A program made the position numbers and the translations under genes. The notes under the pieces are model-generated. The model was not told where the DNA came from. It saw only the letters and a list, made by a program, of their open reading frames with translations, and did no database searches. A stretch of DNA of 64,000 bases from Paracoccaceae bacterium (GTDB taxonomy: Bacteria; Pseudomonadota; Alphaproteobacteria; Rhodobacterales; Rhodobacteraceae). The DNA lies in assembly GCA_902554705.1 (NCBI GenBank), contig CACDPP010000004.1, positions 19,332-83,331 on the forward strand. Reading direction: 5' to 3'. Numbering within the stretch: position 1 is the stretch's first letter; every line of letters starts with the position of its first letter. Of the stretch, positions 25,865-35,085 are shown in pieces.

Positions 25865-26772
25865 CTAACAACCTCACCAATTGTAACTTTAAACAATCGC
25901 ATCATCAAAAGCACAAATGTAACGGAAACGACAAGCAGTATAATTGAATAGGCTGAACCTCGGGACCAATTATCATTCATATTAAACCACTGATAAATCA
26001 GTTGCGTAAACCAATACGTATTCGGACTACTTAAAACTACTGGCGTAGCCAATGCCCCAGCCGTCAACATAAAAACCATAGTGCTGCCAGAGGCTATACC
26101 CGCTTTTGCATGCGGAATTACTATGCGCCAGTGTGTTCTTACTGTAGAGGAGCCCAGGTCCTTAGCCGCCTCAAGTTGATTTGTATCAAGTGTCTCTAAT
26201 GCATTATAAAGAGGAAAAATCATCAAAAGTATGTAAGCGTAAGTTAAACCAGTATAGAGCGCTATATCTAAAGCGATGAAATTTACTGCAGTACTGATTA
26301 AACCCAATTCGAGTAAGATATTGTTAATAACACCCTCACCTGCAAACAAAATTCTGATAGCAAAAGAACGCAGCAGCTCGTTTATCCAAAATGGTATAAC
26401 CAAAGCTAAAACTAATAAGCGAGCTGTATTTGGCGTTGCTAACTTTGCTATGTAAAACGCTATTGGATAACAAAAGCACAGATTAATAATTGTAACGAGA
26501 ACAGCTGTGATAATCGTATCAAGAAAAACGCCAATATCTACATAGTTATATGCATCCTTGCTTGTTTCTGACCCATATAAAAAGTGCTTGTAGTGCGTTA
26601 AAGTATAGACATCATCTGGACCACCTCTTAGCAACGGCGGCAAATTTGGCCTAAACGACAAATCAAGCATGTATAACTGAGGTATTACGATTAAAAAAAC
26701 TAACCAAAATATTATCGCAACAAGAAAAAATGTAGCTATAACGGGGCCATTTTTCTTATAAAAACTATTCAT
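25861..26772 (-). CDS. PotB-type ABC permease
   Basis: A 303-residue permease with six membrane segments. The first helix is FFLVAIIFWLVFLIVIPQLYML. LDLSFRPNLPP and the EAA loop NQLEAAKDLGSSTVRTHWRIVIPHA are typical of PotB/YdcU, the partner of PotC in polyamine importers. LVIPFWINELLRSFAIRILF carries the family segment after helix 3. It follows the ATPase gene after a 12-base gap and overlaps the PotC-type gene. Spermidine or putrescine is the usual substrate class; other cationic or amide compounds are possible. Confidence 0.9.
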   Translation of the reverse strand: MNSFYKKNGPVIATFFLVAIIFWLVFLIVIPQLYMLDLSFRPNLPPLLRGGPDDVYTLTHYKHFLYGSETSKDAYNYVDIGVFLDTIITAVLVTIINLCFCYPIAFYIAKLATPNTARLLVLALVIPFWINELLRSFAIRILFAGEGVINNILLELGLISTAVNFIALDIALYTGLTYAYILLMIFPLYNALETLDTNQLEAAKDLGSSTVRTHWRIVIPHAKAGIASGSTMVFMLTAGALATPVVLSSPNTYWFTQLIYQWFNMNDNWSRGSAYSIILLVVSVTFVLLMMRLFKVTIGEVVR

Positions 26773-26784
26773 CGTTTAACCTGT

Positions 26785-27897
26785 TTAATCGAGAGCAAGG
26801 GCACCGGTTGGAAGTACAACAGCGTTATCCTGAGAAAAGGAAAGGGAGACATTTTTAGATGGCTCCATTCCAGAAGTATCAGAACTGCTGGGAACACTAA
26901 ATCTGATATCAACGTCTTCTGCAGATCTTAGAAATATATTCTTAAGGTTTCCCTCAAACTCGATAGTTTTTACCTCTGCCGAAAACGAGTTCTGGGTCTT
27001 CTTAGAATTGCCTTTCAAGCTTATAGCTTCAGGCCTTACAAACATTATAACCTCATCTCCAGCTTTGAATTTATAATTTTTTTTGTCTAATCCTAAGCCA
27101 GCTTGACCTATGAAGGATGACCCACCCGTTTGCACTTTAACCTTAACACCTTCAACTTTTTCTACTTTTCCGTAAAAGGCATTATTTTCTCCAACAAATG
27201 TCGCAACAAATGGTGTGCAAGGCGCTTCATAAACGTCATAACAAGATCCAACTTGCTCTAGCTCCCCATCGTTCATCACGCCAACTCTATCTGACATAGT
27301 GAGAGCTTCTCCCTGATCATGCGTTATATAAATAAAAGTAATGCCAACTCTTTGTTGAATGGCTCTCAACTCAGTTCGCATTTTTTGCCTTAATTTTAGA
27401 TCTAACGCAGATAACGGTTCATCTAGTAACAAGACTTTTGGCTCCACGGCCAAAGCCCTAGCTATTGCAACTCGTTGCTTTTGACCACCGGATAACTCAT
27501 GAACTTTCTTATCGCCCTGTCCATTCAGAGCTACTAAGTCCAGAAGTTCGTCAGCTCTTTTACGCCTTTGGACTTTATCGTGACCTCTGACCTCAAGTGA
27601 AAAAGCTATATTGTCAGCAACTGACATTAACGGAAATAGTGCCAGGTTCTGAAATATTAGAGAGGTAGGTCTTTTGTTGGGGCCAATTCCAGACATATCT
27701 TGACCGTCTATCAATACTTTGCCCTGCGATGGCTCAAGAAAACCTGAAACCGCTCGCAATAGAGTTGTTTTTCCACAACCTGAGGGACCAAGAAAACTAA
27801 AGAATTCCCCTGCACCTATTTTCACATTCACATTTTTTGCGGCGTAAAAATTTCCAAAAGCTATGGAAACATTTTGCAACTCAACTTCAGCGCTCAT
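26785..27897 (-). CDS. potA: PotA-type ABC ATP-binding protein
   Basis: A 370-residue ATPase with a C-terminal TOBE domain. Walker A is GPSGCGKTT, the Q loop FQNLALFPLMSV, the signature LSGGQKQRVAIARALA, Walker B VLLLDEPLSALD, and the switch His THDQGEALTMSDR. The C-terminal 130 residues hold TOBE strands (VIMFVRPEAISL), as in PotA and other spermidine/putrescine or Fe3+ ATPases. GAGGT lies seven bases before the ATG. The gene comes directly after a hairpin that follows the binding-protein gene. Confidence 0.9.
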   Translation of the reverse strand: MSAEVELQNVSIAFGNFYAAKNVNVKIGAGEFFSFLGPSGCGKTTLLRAVSGFLEPSQGKVLIDGQDMSGIGPNKRPTSLIFQNLALFPLMSVADNIAFSLEVRGHDKVQRRKRADELLDLVALNGQGDKKVHELSGGQKQRVAIARALAVEPKVLLLDEPLSALDLKLRQKMRTELRAIQQRVGITFIYITHDQGEALTMSDRVGVMNDGELEQVGSCYDVYEAPCTPFVATFVGENNAFYGKVEKVEGVKVKVQTGGSSFIGQAGLGLDKKNYKFKAGDEVIMFVRPEAISLKGNSKKTQNSFSAEVKTIEFEGNLKNIFLRSAEDVDIRFSVPSSSDTSGMEPSKNVSLSFSQDNAVVLPTGALALD

Positions 27898-27945
27898 ATG
27901 TCTTACCTCAAAAGTGTGAAGATTATTTCAGTTGAAATTAAATGC

Positions 27946-27979
27946 AAACGAGCGCCAAAGGTACCTTAAGCGCTCGTTT
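27946..27979 (-). terminator. Hairpin between binding-protein gene and ATPase gene
   Basis: AAACGAGCGC (27946-27955) and GCGCTCGTTT (27970-27979) form a perfect 10-base stem with a 14-base loop, just downstream of the binding-protein stop codon. On the minus strand a short T run follows the stem; on the plus strand a five-T run follows. It probably stops part of the transcripts and protects the binding-protein mRNA. Confidence 0.75.
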
Positions 27980-27992
27980 TTAATATTACTTA

Positions 27993-29162
27993 TTATGCAG
28001 TTTCAAACTTATTAGCATACTCAGCACGAGCGTCTGCAAACCACGGTGGCTCAGGTGGCCAAGCATTAAGCTTAGATGCTGTATCACCAGGATAGATCGC
28101 CTGTGAAATCGCCTTTGTCTCATCTGTGTAGTGATCAGAGGCACCAATCACTGCTGAGTTGTAGCCAATTTCATTAATAGTCTTTCCGCCAACTTCTGGA
28201 GTAAAGCTATAATTGATTAGCTCATATGCTTCATCAATATTCGCAGCTTTCGCTGATAAAGTGATGCCATCAACCCAAGCTAATGCACCTTCATCAGTCG
28301 TTTGGTAAGCAACAGGCTCACCTGCTTTCATCATTGAAACAATTGGACCATCCCAAGTTTGACCAACGACTACACCGTCAGAAGTAAAGCCTTGCTTTTG
28401 TGGGTCTGCACCTGACCAAAACTTAACAAGATTGCCTTTTTTAGAAATACAATACTCTGTTATAGTTTCCCAGTTCTTGCGCATCGTATCTTCATCTTTA
28501 TAAGAGGACCAGAAATCCATCTTGCCTTGATGATGCATCCAGATACCACAACCAGTCATCATAGAGTACGTACGGCCCATCATGAAAGCGCCGCTTATAC
28601 CAGGATTAGGCTCCCAAAGATCACCAAAGCTAGGTAGGCCATCTGGTGTCCACTTGTCAGTACGCCAAGAAACTGATTCCGTTCCCCAAAGCTGAGGCAC
28701 CCAGTGAGAACCTTTTCCACCAAAGTTCCAATCTCTTTCGCCAACAGCTACCATACCTGGGTTAACATTTCCGATATTAGTAATTTTATTCATATCAAAA
28801 GGCGCCAACACACCGAGATTTTCCCACTGTAAGGCCCTCATGTTGGTTGGACTGGCCAAATCAAAACCTGCACCGCCGCCTGCTTTCATTTTGGCTATAA
28901 TTTCACCATTATCACCGATTTTTGTATGATTTACGGTAATACCAGTTTTTGCCTTAAAATCTGCAAGTATTGAGTCAGGTAGATATTCACCCCACATCAA
29001 CACGTTTACTTCGCCACTCGTCGCAGCGAATGCATTCTTAACAAACATAGGAGCCGTAGGCGTCAAAGCAGCTAGCGCTGCACCTCTTTTCAGTAAAGCC
29101 CTACGGTTGAAGTTTTTTGCAGCCATTCCAACTGACTGCGTTGAGTTTTTCTTTTCTTTCAT
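27993..29162 (-). CDS. PotD/PotF-type periplasmic binding protein with Tat signal
   Basis: A 389-residue extracellular solute-binding protein. The N-terminal region MKEKKNSTQSVGMAAKNFNR is followed by RRALLKRGAALAALTPTAP, a twin-arginine export signal ending near NAFA. The mature part starts GEVNVLMWGEYLPDSILADF, the typical first strand of PotD-like proteins. TNMRALQWENLGVLAPFDMNK and EAYELINYSFTPEVG fit this family. GGGGGA before the ATG at 29162 is a strong ribosome-binding site. It would bind a polyamine or similar cation for the PotABC-type importer encoded downstream. Tat export implies folding in the cytoplasm before secretion. Confidence 0.9.
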   Translation of the reverse strand: MKEKKNSTQSVGMAAKNFNRRALLKRGAALAALTPTAPMFVKNAFAATSGEVNVLMWGEYLPDSILADFKAKTGITVNHTKIGDNGEIIAKMKAGGGAGFDLASPTNMRALQWENLGVLAPFDMNKITNIGNVNPGMVAVGERDWNFGGKGSHWVPQLWGTESVSWRTDKWTPDGLPSFGDLWEPNPGISGAFMMGRTYSMMTGCGIWMHHQGKMDFWSSYKDEDTMRKNWETITEYCISKKGNLVKFWSGADPQKQGFTSDGVVVGQTWDGPIVSMMKAGEPVAYQTTDEGALAWVDGITLSAKAANIDEAYELINYSFTPEVGGKTINEIGYNSAVIGASDHYTDETKAISQAIYPGDTASKLNAWPPEPPWFADARAEYANKFETA

Positions 29163-29191
29163 AGTTTCCCCCTTGGAATTGAATAAACGAG

Positions 29192-29205
29192 ACTCTCCCG
29201 AGAGT
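29192..29205 (-). repeat. Small inverted repeat in binding-protein leader
   Basis: ACTCTC (29192-29197) and GAGAGT (29200-29205) form a perfect six-base inverted repeat with a two-base centre, 30 bases upstream of the binding-protein start and within the divergent region shared with the MetE-like gene. It could be a regulator site or a short leader hairpin. Confidence 0.4.
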
Positions 29206-29334
29206 GTGCGGCTGAATGTATTAAAAATCAATAAAAATATAGAAAGCACATATTTTGTTAATTATTGCTCATCAAATGTTGATATGAATTAAAATCTAGA
29301 TAATCCTTAGTTATTATATTCAGGCGAAAAAATA

Positions 29335-30405
29335 ATGGCTCATTCACTTTTAACGACAGTAATCGGATCATTTCCTAAACCAGCTTATCTCCCAATTGAA
29401 GACTGGTTTGATGCTGCCAGAAATGAGGGCGCGATGAATTCTGAGCGCGTCACAGAAAACTTCACTAAATATCAAGAGAATACAAAAGAAAGTGACGAAC
29501 ATCTTTTCATCAAAGCCGCTGAAGAAGTGATCAGTTTACAAATTAACTCTGGAATAGATATACCCACAGATGGTGAAGTGCGTCGCGAAAATTATGTGCA
29601 CTATCATTGTAGATACCTAAGTGGTTTTGATTTTAAAAATCTTGAGCGTCGGGTCTTCAGGGATGGTGCATATGACTCACACCTGCCGGCTATTAGAAAA
29701 AAAATAGAGCACACCAATGTGGGCTATGCGGCCCTTGATTACGTTAGTAGTCAAAAAGTTTCTCCAGTTCCCATAAAATTTACCCTACCGGGACCACTTA
29801 CTATTATGGATACAACGGCCGACTGTTATTACGATGACCGCCCAAAACTCAATAGAGACCTGGCCGATACAATCAACAAAGAAATACTAAGGCTAGTGGA
29901 CGCAGGTTGCCGATATATTCAGGTTGATGAGCCTCTGTTTGCGCGGCAAGTTAATGACGCATCATCCTTTGGTATGGAAGGTATTGAGAGATGTTTTCAC
30001 GGTGTACCAAGCGATGTTAAAAAAATTATGCATATGTGTTGTGGTTATCCAGATCATTTGGATGACAAAGATTACAAGAAGGCTGACCCTGGTAGTTACC
30101 ATCAGTTAGCTAGCGAGGTTGATGCGTTAAATATCGATGAGGTATCAATTGAGGACGCTCATTGCCAAAACAATCTGGATTTGTTGGAAAAGTTTGAAAA
30201 AAAATCTGTTGTCTTTGGATCGGTTGCTATCGCTTCAAGCCGTATTGAAACAGAGGATGAAATCATAAACAGAATTAATTCAGCGCTTAATCATATTGAT
30301 AGAAATAGACTAGTCATTGCACCCGATTGTGGCCTCGGATTACTCACTCCAGATCTAGCAGTGGCAAAATTACGTGTGATGTGCTCTGCGGTTAAAAAAG
30401 TTTAA
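29335..30405 (+). CDS. MetE C-terminal-domain-like methyltransferase (core-MetE type)
   Basis: A 356-residue protein corresponding to the catalytic half of cobalamin-independent methionine synthase; full MetE has about 750 residues. It begins LLTTVIGSFPKP, the family start of the C-terminal domain. Zinc ligands are kept: the His and Cys of MHMCCGYP, the acid in the IDEVSIED region, and the Cys of APDCGLGLL. Such short MetE-like proteins transfer methyl groups from donors other than methyltetrahydrofolate-triglutamate, in some cases methylcobalamin; the donor here is unknown. It heads a plus-strand run with two TIM-barrel proteins, a GFA protein and an MFS carrier. Confidence 0.85.
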   Translation: MAHSLLTTVIGSFPKPAYLPIEDWFDAARNEGAMNSERVTENFTKYQENTKESDEHLFIKAAEEVISLQINSGIDIPTDGEVRRENYVHYHCRYLSGFDFKNLERRVFRDGAYDSHLPAIRKKIEHTNVGYAALDYVSSQKVSPVPIKFTLPGPLTIMDTTADCYYDDRPKLNRDLADTINKEILRLVDAGCRYIQVDEPLFARQVNDASSFGMEGIERCFHGVPSDVKKIMHMCCGYPDHLDDKDYKKADPGSYHQLASEVDALNIDEVSIEDAHCQNNLDLLEKFEKKSVVFGSVAIASSRIETEDEIINRINSALNHIDRNRLVIAPDCGLGLLTPDLAVAKLRVMCSAVKKV

Positions 30406-30505
30406 AAAATTAGATTTCACAAAGTGAACCAATAAATCATTAAGATTCATTTGGTACTAATTAATATTTGTGTTTAATTCATCGCAGCAGAACCAGAGAA
30501 AATTC

Positions 30506-31465
30506 ATGACAACAAAAAATTCAATACTTCTAGGAACTCTTGGAAAATACTCTGACCGGTTTCATACTTACCAACCCGAAAAGAGCTTTAGTGATCGCTT
30601 GGAAGTCGCAAAGTCCATTCCCAGAACTGATGGCGTCGAGCCCGTTTATCCACAAGATCTAGGGCACAACGGAGAAAATGTACAAATTTTGAAGGATAGT
30701 GGCCATGAGGTTTCAGCTATTAATGTCAATTTAAAAGGCGAAGATCTATTCAGGGCCGGCTCGTTTACGAACCCGGACGCTTCAGTAAGAAAAAAATCGG
30801 TTGATTACATGAAAAAGGCCATCGATATTTCTACTGAATTTGACGCAAATATGATTTCAGTTTGTCCATTAATAGATGGAAGTGATCATCCATTCCACGT
30901 CGATCACATGAAGCAATGGCACTGGGCCATCGAAGCCTTTCAAGAAGTATCAAACTATAATAGTGATGTGAAGATTTCTATTGAGTACAAGGCCTACGAA
31001 GTTCGGAATAGAATTATTTTACCATCAATGGGCAAAACACTGCACTTTTGTGATCGAGTGGGATCAAAAAATCTTGGTGTAACTATGGATTTAGGTCACG
31101 CATTGATTGAGCAGGAAAGCCCAGCCGCAGAAATGGCGGCGGCACATGATGCAGGACGTCTTTTCTATATTCACTTTAACGACAACAATCGACAAGCTGA
31201 TTGGGATATGCCCGTTGGATCTGTAAATCTATGGGAAACTTTGGAAGCAATATATTTCATGGATAAAATTGGCTATGATGGCTGGATTGCATATGATGTC
31301 TTCACAAGGGCAGGAAAAGGAAGCGACGCAATATCTCATACTTTTGAAACCATGGAAGATTTAAGGTCTCTAATTGCAAAAATTGGAAATACCAAAATTC
31401 AAGAACTCTCAGAAAGTGGCGATAGCGCATATGTCGCGAAAGAGCTAATTAAGCACCTATTATGA
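30506..31465 (+). CDS. TIM-barrel sugar isomerase/epimerase-like protein
   Basis: A 319-residue xylose-isomerase-like TIM barrel. Likely metal ligands are the Glu in SIEYKAYE, Asp and His in TMDLGHALIE, and His in YIHFND. RAGKGSDAISHTFETMEDL is near the end. This pattern is shared by L-rhamnose isomerase (RhaI type) and many sugar-phosphate isomerases/epimerases. The ATG at 30506 is favoured by AGAGA upstream. It overlaps the next gene by four bases. The substrate is unknown; pairing with a second TIM barrel suggests two steps of one carbohydrate route. Confidence 0.85.
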   Translation: MTTKNSILLGTLGKYSDRFHTYQPEKSFSDRLEVAKSIPRTDGVEPVYPQDLGHNGENVQILKDSGHEVSAINVNLKGEDLFRAGSFTNPDASVRKKSVDYMKKAIDISTEFDANMISVCPLIDGSDHPFHVDHMKQWHWAIEAFQEVSNYNSDVKISIEYKAYEVRNRIILPSMGKTLHFCDRVGSKNLGVTMDLGHALIEQESPAAEMAAAHDAGRLFYIHFNDNNRQADWDMPVGSVNLWETLEAIYFMDKIGYDGWIAYDVFTRAGKGSDAISHTFETMEDLRSLIAKIGNTKIQELSESGDSAYVAKELIKHLL

Positions 31466-32283
31466 AGTTGGGGCTGGGATCATATTCTTATCGCTGGTCA
31501 ATCGGCCATAAAGACCGGGTACCGCCAAAACCTTTAAGCTGTCTAGAATTGCTGGAGATAACATCTAAACTTGGCTTGGATGTTTTGCAGATTGCAGATA
31601 ATATGCCTATCCACACTATAGCAAGCGAAACTCTTAAAGAACTTTCTAAGTCAGCAAATATCCTTGGGATTAATCTTGAAATAGGTTTGCAATCTTTTTC
31701 ACCAGAAACCACTAAAGAATATTTACAAATTGCTGAACGCCTAGACGCAAGAATATTAAGAATAGCTTTAGACGGCAATGATGTTCAGACTTCAGATGAT
31801 GACATCGCGAAAGAGTTTAAAAAAATTCTTCCGATAGCCGAAAAAATAAAATGTAAGATCGCCATAGAAAATCATTTCGCTTTCCCCTCAACACGAATGG
31901 CAAAAATAATCAAACTTGTTGATCATGAATATCTTGGAGCCTGCCTAGATGTCGCTAACTCTATCTGTGCTGGGGAATGGCCAGATGAAACGATAGACTG
32001 CCTGGCAGAACATACCGTCAACTTACACATTAAAGACTATCAGTTTAAGTTAGATCCATATGGTGTAGGTTTTTGCATCGAAGGCGCGCCCATGGGTAAT
32101 GGCCTCACAAATATTCAAAGTCTTTTGTCAAAGTTTATAAATACAGAAATAAGCGCGATTTATGAACACTGGTTACCATGGACTGGGAGCTTTGAGGATG
32201 CCAGAGAAAATGAAGATAAATGGACGGCTGAAAGCATAGTTTATTTAAAACGCCTAACTTCTGAATTAATCCAAAATCAATAA
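31462..32283 (+). CDS. TIM-barrel sugar phosphate isomerase/epimerase-like protein
   Basis: A 273-residue AP-endonuclease-family-2 TIM barrel starting MKLGLGSYSYRWSIG. Candidate metal ligands are Glu in IAIENHFAF, Asp in ACLDVANSI, His in VNLHIKDYQF and Glu in AIYEHWLPW. The ATGA overlap with the upstream TIM-barrel gene shows cotranslation. Family members isomerise or epimerise sugars, inosose or hydroxypyruvate. The start is fixed by the overlap. No exact substrate can be given. Confidence 0.85.
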   Translation: MKLGLGSYSYRWSIGHKDRVPPKPLSCLELLEITSKLGLDVLQIADNMPIHTIASETLKELSKSANILGINLEIGLQSFSPETTKEYLQIAERLDARILRIALDGNDVQTSDDDIAKEFKKILPIAEKIKCKIAIENHFAFPSTRMAKIIKLVDHEYLGACLDVANSICAGEWPDETIDCLAEHTVNLHIKDYQFKLDPYGVGFCIEGAPMGNGLTNIQSLLSKFINTEISAIYEHWLPWTGSFEDARENEDKWTAESIVYLKRLTSELIQNQ

Positions 32284-32297
32284 TCTGAGGAGCCCAT

Positions 32298-32705
32298 ATG
32301 TCTTATACTGGTAGATGCTACTGCGGTGATTTAAAATATGAATTTGATAAACCAATACACTCCCAACTTTTATGTTATTGCAGAGAATGTAGGTATTTAT
32401 CCGGAGGAGAAGCTAACGCCTCTATCGTGATATCTGAAAACAGTTTTCGCTTCACAAAAGGTACGCCCAAAACTTTTAAGCGCGGCGATTTAGAAAAGCC
32501 GCGTATACGTTTTTTCTGTGGCAATTGTGGCACTCATATTTGCGTTAAAAGCCCTCCTCGTCCAGGAATGTTAGTCTTGAAAATTGGAACATTGGACGAT
32601 CATTCATGGTTTAGTCCACAGTCGGCAATTTATTGCATAGACAAACAGTCTTATCAGCACATACCAAAAGAGATCTCAAGTTTTGAGCGCGTGCCAAAAG
32701 CATAG
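32298..32705 (+). CDS. GFA/CENP-V-type zinc protein
   Basis: A 135-residue protein of the glutathione-dependent formaldehyde-activating enzyme family. The zinc-binding Cys groups are visible: GRCYCGDLKY, LLCYCRECRYLSGG and FFCGNCGTHICV. Most members are not proven to act on formaldehyde, and the family fold is best seen as a small zinc protein that may bind glutathione. GAGGAG lies about seven bases before the ATG, and the gene follows the TIM-barrel pair by 14 bases in the same operon. Confidence 0.85.
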   Translation: MSYTGRCYCGDLKYEFDKPIHSQLLCYCRECRYLSGGEANASIVISENSFRFTKGTPKTFKRGDLEKPRIRFFCGNCGTHICVKSPPRPGMLVLKIGTLDDHSWFSPQSAIYCIDKQSYQHIPKEISSFERVPKA

Positions 32706-32712
32706 CCCTAGA

Positions 32713-33921
32713 ATGAATTCCCAGAGCTCAATATTTCAACCAAAAAGTGTCAGTGACATATACATAAATATAAGTCATTTCTTAGATCATTTTATGATGC
32801 TGATATTCGCCAAGGCAGCATATGACGCTGGAAAATACTTTGGGTTTACTTACGATGAAATAATCGCCTATGGCGCTGCTGGATTTTTATTTTTCGGGGC
32901 TTTTGCCCCACTGGCAGCTCATTTATCAGACAAAATCTCAAGATCATTTTTAATGATTGTTTATCACTTTGGAATTGGAATTTCTTCGATACTAGCTGCC
33001 CTTTCGGCAAATATTTGGTTATTTGCATTAAGCTTATCTTTAATTGGCATCTTTGCTGCAATTTACCACCCAGTTGGCGTTGCAATGCTTTTAGCAAAAA
33101 ACGAAAATAACGGTCTTCGAATTGGGATAAATGGCGTTTTTGGCAACATGGGCGTTGCTGCAGCTCCACTGATTACGGGTTTTATATTATTTTATGGAAA
33201 CTGGAGACTGTGTTTTTTGTTACCAGGCGTTTTCTGCATCTTATACGGACTTAAGTTTTTATATGCGTTAAAGATGGAGCGGGGCAGTAAAACAGCTACC
33301 AAAGAAAACTTGGATCAGCCCTTCGCTAAAAACTGGCTGAGAGCGTTAAGTTCAATCGGCTTATCAACTTTGAGCGCTGGATTTATTTTTGGAACAATGA
33401 CTTTTATTATTCCAAGATATTTTGAAACTTCTCTATCAAGTATTTCAACATCAGTGGCAATTACAGGTTTACTTGCTGGGATTGTGTACGCCATTGCGTC
33501 ATTTTCGCAAATTTTTGTAGGTAAAATGACTGATAAATTTTCACCAAAACTAATCCTGCTGGTGATTTCTGTTGGGCAGATTTTATTTATTTATTCCTCA
33601 TCTATCTTTGAAAATTGGTCGCTATTTTTTATGTCACTTTTTGCGATGGTGTTTGTATTCGGGCAGGTACCCATTAATGATATTATTTTATCTCGATACG
33701 TTCCCGACAGAAAACGTGCAAAAATTTTAAGTATTAAGTATGTCCTCAATCTTTCTGCTGGTGCTAGCGTTTTGCCAATCTGTAGCCTTATGATGCAGAA
33801 TGGTTTTGAGATGAGACAAATATTTGCCTTGATGAGTTTTTTCGCAGTTTTTATTTTTTTAGCTGCAATGCTCTTGCCCAATCAGGCTGCATCTGAAAGA
33901 TTAGATCTAACAACTAGCTGA
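32713..33921 (+). CDS. Major facilitator superfamily transporter
   Basis: A 402-residue MFS carrier with about twelve membrane segments. The motif-A-like loop is LAAHLSDKISRS between helices 2 and 3, and GIFAAIYHPVGVAMLL is close to the signature of FsmR/NarK-like and fosmidomycin-type exporters. GKMTDKFSPKLILL repeats the loop in the second half. The start at 32713 comes eight bases after the GFA stop; the ribosome-binding site is weak, so coupling is likely. It could export or import the compound processed by the preceding isomerase-like proteins. Its stop is one base from the stop of the convergent acuC-like gene. Confidence 0.88.
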   Translation: MNSQSSIFQPKSVSDIYINISHFLDHFMMLIFAKAAYDAGKYFGFTYDEIIAYGAAGFLFFGAFAPLAAHLSDKISRSFLMIVYHFGIGISSILAALSANIWLFALSLSLIGIFAAIYHPVGVAMLLAKNENNGLRIGINGVFGNMGVAAAPLITGFILFYGNWRLCFLLPGVFCILYGLKFLYALKMERGSKTATKENLDQPFAKNWLRALSSIGLSTLSAGFIFGTMTFIIPRYFETSLSSISTSVAITGLLAGIVYAIASFSQIFVGKMTDKFSPKLILLVISVGQILFIYSSSIFENWSLFFMSLFAMVFVFGQVPINDIILSRYVPDRKRAKILSIKYVLNLSAGASVLPICSLMMQNGFEMRQIFALMSFFAVFIFLAAMLLPNQAASERLDLTTS

Positions 33922-33922
33922 T

Positions 33923-35053
33923 CTAATTAACATTATATCTGTGTAGTATTAAAACTTGTTCTACTAGATTGCGAACCTCCATTCTTAACTGACCTTCCAA
34001 TGGAATATCTCGAACAGAAGTCAGGAGACTTTCTTTGGGCACTGTTTTCCTTTGCCACGATAGTGATTTCAAAAGATCTATAGCCGTTGCAGGCAAACTT
34101 TCAGGAATAGAGCGTCCACTTAGTAAGGCCCAAAACCCAGTCCATAACCTAGAAACTGTCCAGGGATTATATCCGCCACCGCCTGTCAGAATTACTCGGT
34201 GGGAAAGTCCCAAAAGTACACCCAGTACTTTGTACAAAACTTGGTTAGAAAGGGATAGCCGTGACATGGGATCATCTTTCAGTGCATCTGCACCACCTTG
34301 AATGACTAATGCTTCCGGCTGAAACCTTTCCAGCAAAGGAAATACTAAATTTTCGAATACAAACATATATTCTGTATCATTGCACTGACTGGGAAGGGGT
34401 ACATTAAGAAATCTATCAACTAGGTTTTCTTCTATACCTCCAGTAAACGGCCATCTTTTTTCTTCGTGAGCCGAAACTATGAATAGGTTTTCGTCTTCTG
34501 GAAATGCAGCTGTTACGCCATCGCAATGATGCGCATCTAAATCGATGTAAGCCACTCTTTGTATTCCAAGCTCACGAAGGCGGTGAATTGCAAAAGCCAA
34601 ATCATTTAGAAAACAAAACCCATTTGCATAGCCTGCCATGCCGTGGTGCAGCCCACCACCTAATGAATAGGCACGACCTCCATCAATAACTAGATCAGCC
34701 GCCAATAATGAACTTCCCACAGAAGTCGCAGGTCTCTTAAACATCTCAGGAAAAACTGGGTTCGAGAGCGAACCAATGTTATAGGTCTTCGCGTCTATTT
34801 CAGAAATTTCTTGAGACGCCTCAGTTTTTTTTAAAACGGAAATATATTCTGGGGTGTGAAATCTCTGAAGCAACTCGGGCTTAGCACAGGGTCCGGTCTG
34901 ATATTCTTCTTTATCACAGATACCAATAGCTCTTATTAAATCCAAAACTGCAGATACCCGCGGAATAGAAAGCGGATGCTTCCCTCCAAATTGAGAGTTA
35001 CGGTAAATTTCTGAACCTATGAGAACAGCTTTTGACAAATTTAATACTTCCAA
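33923..35053 (-). CDS. Histone-deacetylase-family protein (AcuC-like)
   Basis: A protein of 371-376 residues with the zinc-dependent deacetylase fold. The catalytic loop is GGGLHHGMAGYANGFCFLND, the zinc Asp and His are in YIDLDAHHCDG, the third ligand is in QGGADALKDD, and the late Tyr loop is LTGGGGYNP. Bacterial members include acetoin-utilisation AcuC, which deacetylates acetyl-CoA synthetase, and acetylpolyamine amidohydrolases. The residues here fit the AcuC branch best. Both likely starts are TTG, at 35053 or at 35038; the latter has GGAAG eight bases upstream. Given the polyamine-type importer a few kilobases away, an acetylpolyamine role is an alternative. Confidence 0.85.
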   Translation of the reverse strand: MEVLNLSKAVLIGSEIYRNSQFGGKHPLSIPRVSAVLDLIRAIGICDKEEYQTGPCAKPELLQRFHTPEYISVLKKTEASQEISEIDAKTYNIGSLSNPVFPEMFKRPATSVGSSLLAADLVIDGGRAYSLGGGLHHGMAGYANGFCFLNDLAFAIHRLRELGIQRVAYIDLDAHHCDGVTAAFPEDENLFIVSAHEEKRWPFTGGIEENLVDRFLNVPLPSQCNDTEYMFVFENLVFPLLERFQPEALVIQGGADALKDDPMSRLSLSNQVLYKVLGVLLGLSHRVILTGGGGYNPWTVSRLWTGFWALLSGRSIPESLPATAIDLLKSLSWQRKTVPKESLLTSVRDIPLEGQLRMEVRNLVEQVLILHRYNVN

Positions 35054-35085
35054 TGGCTCTATATTGTAGATTTAGAAGCACATGG

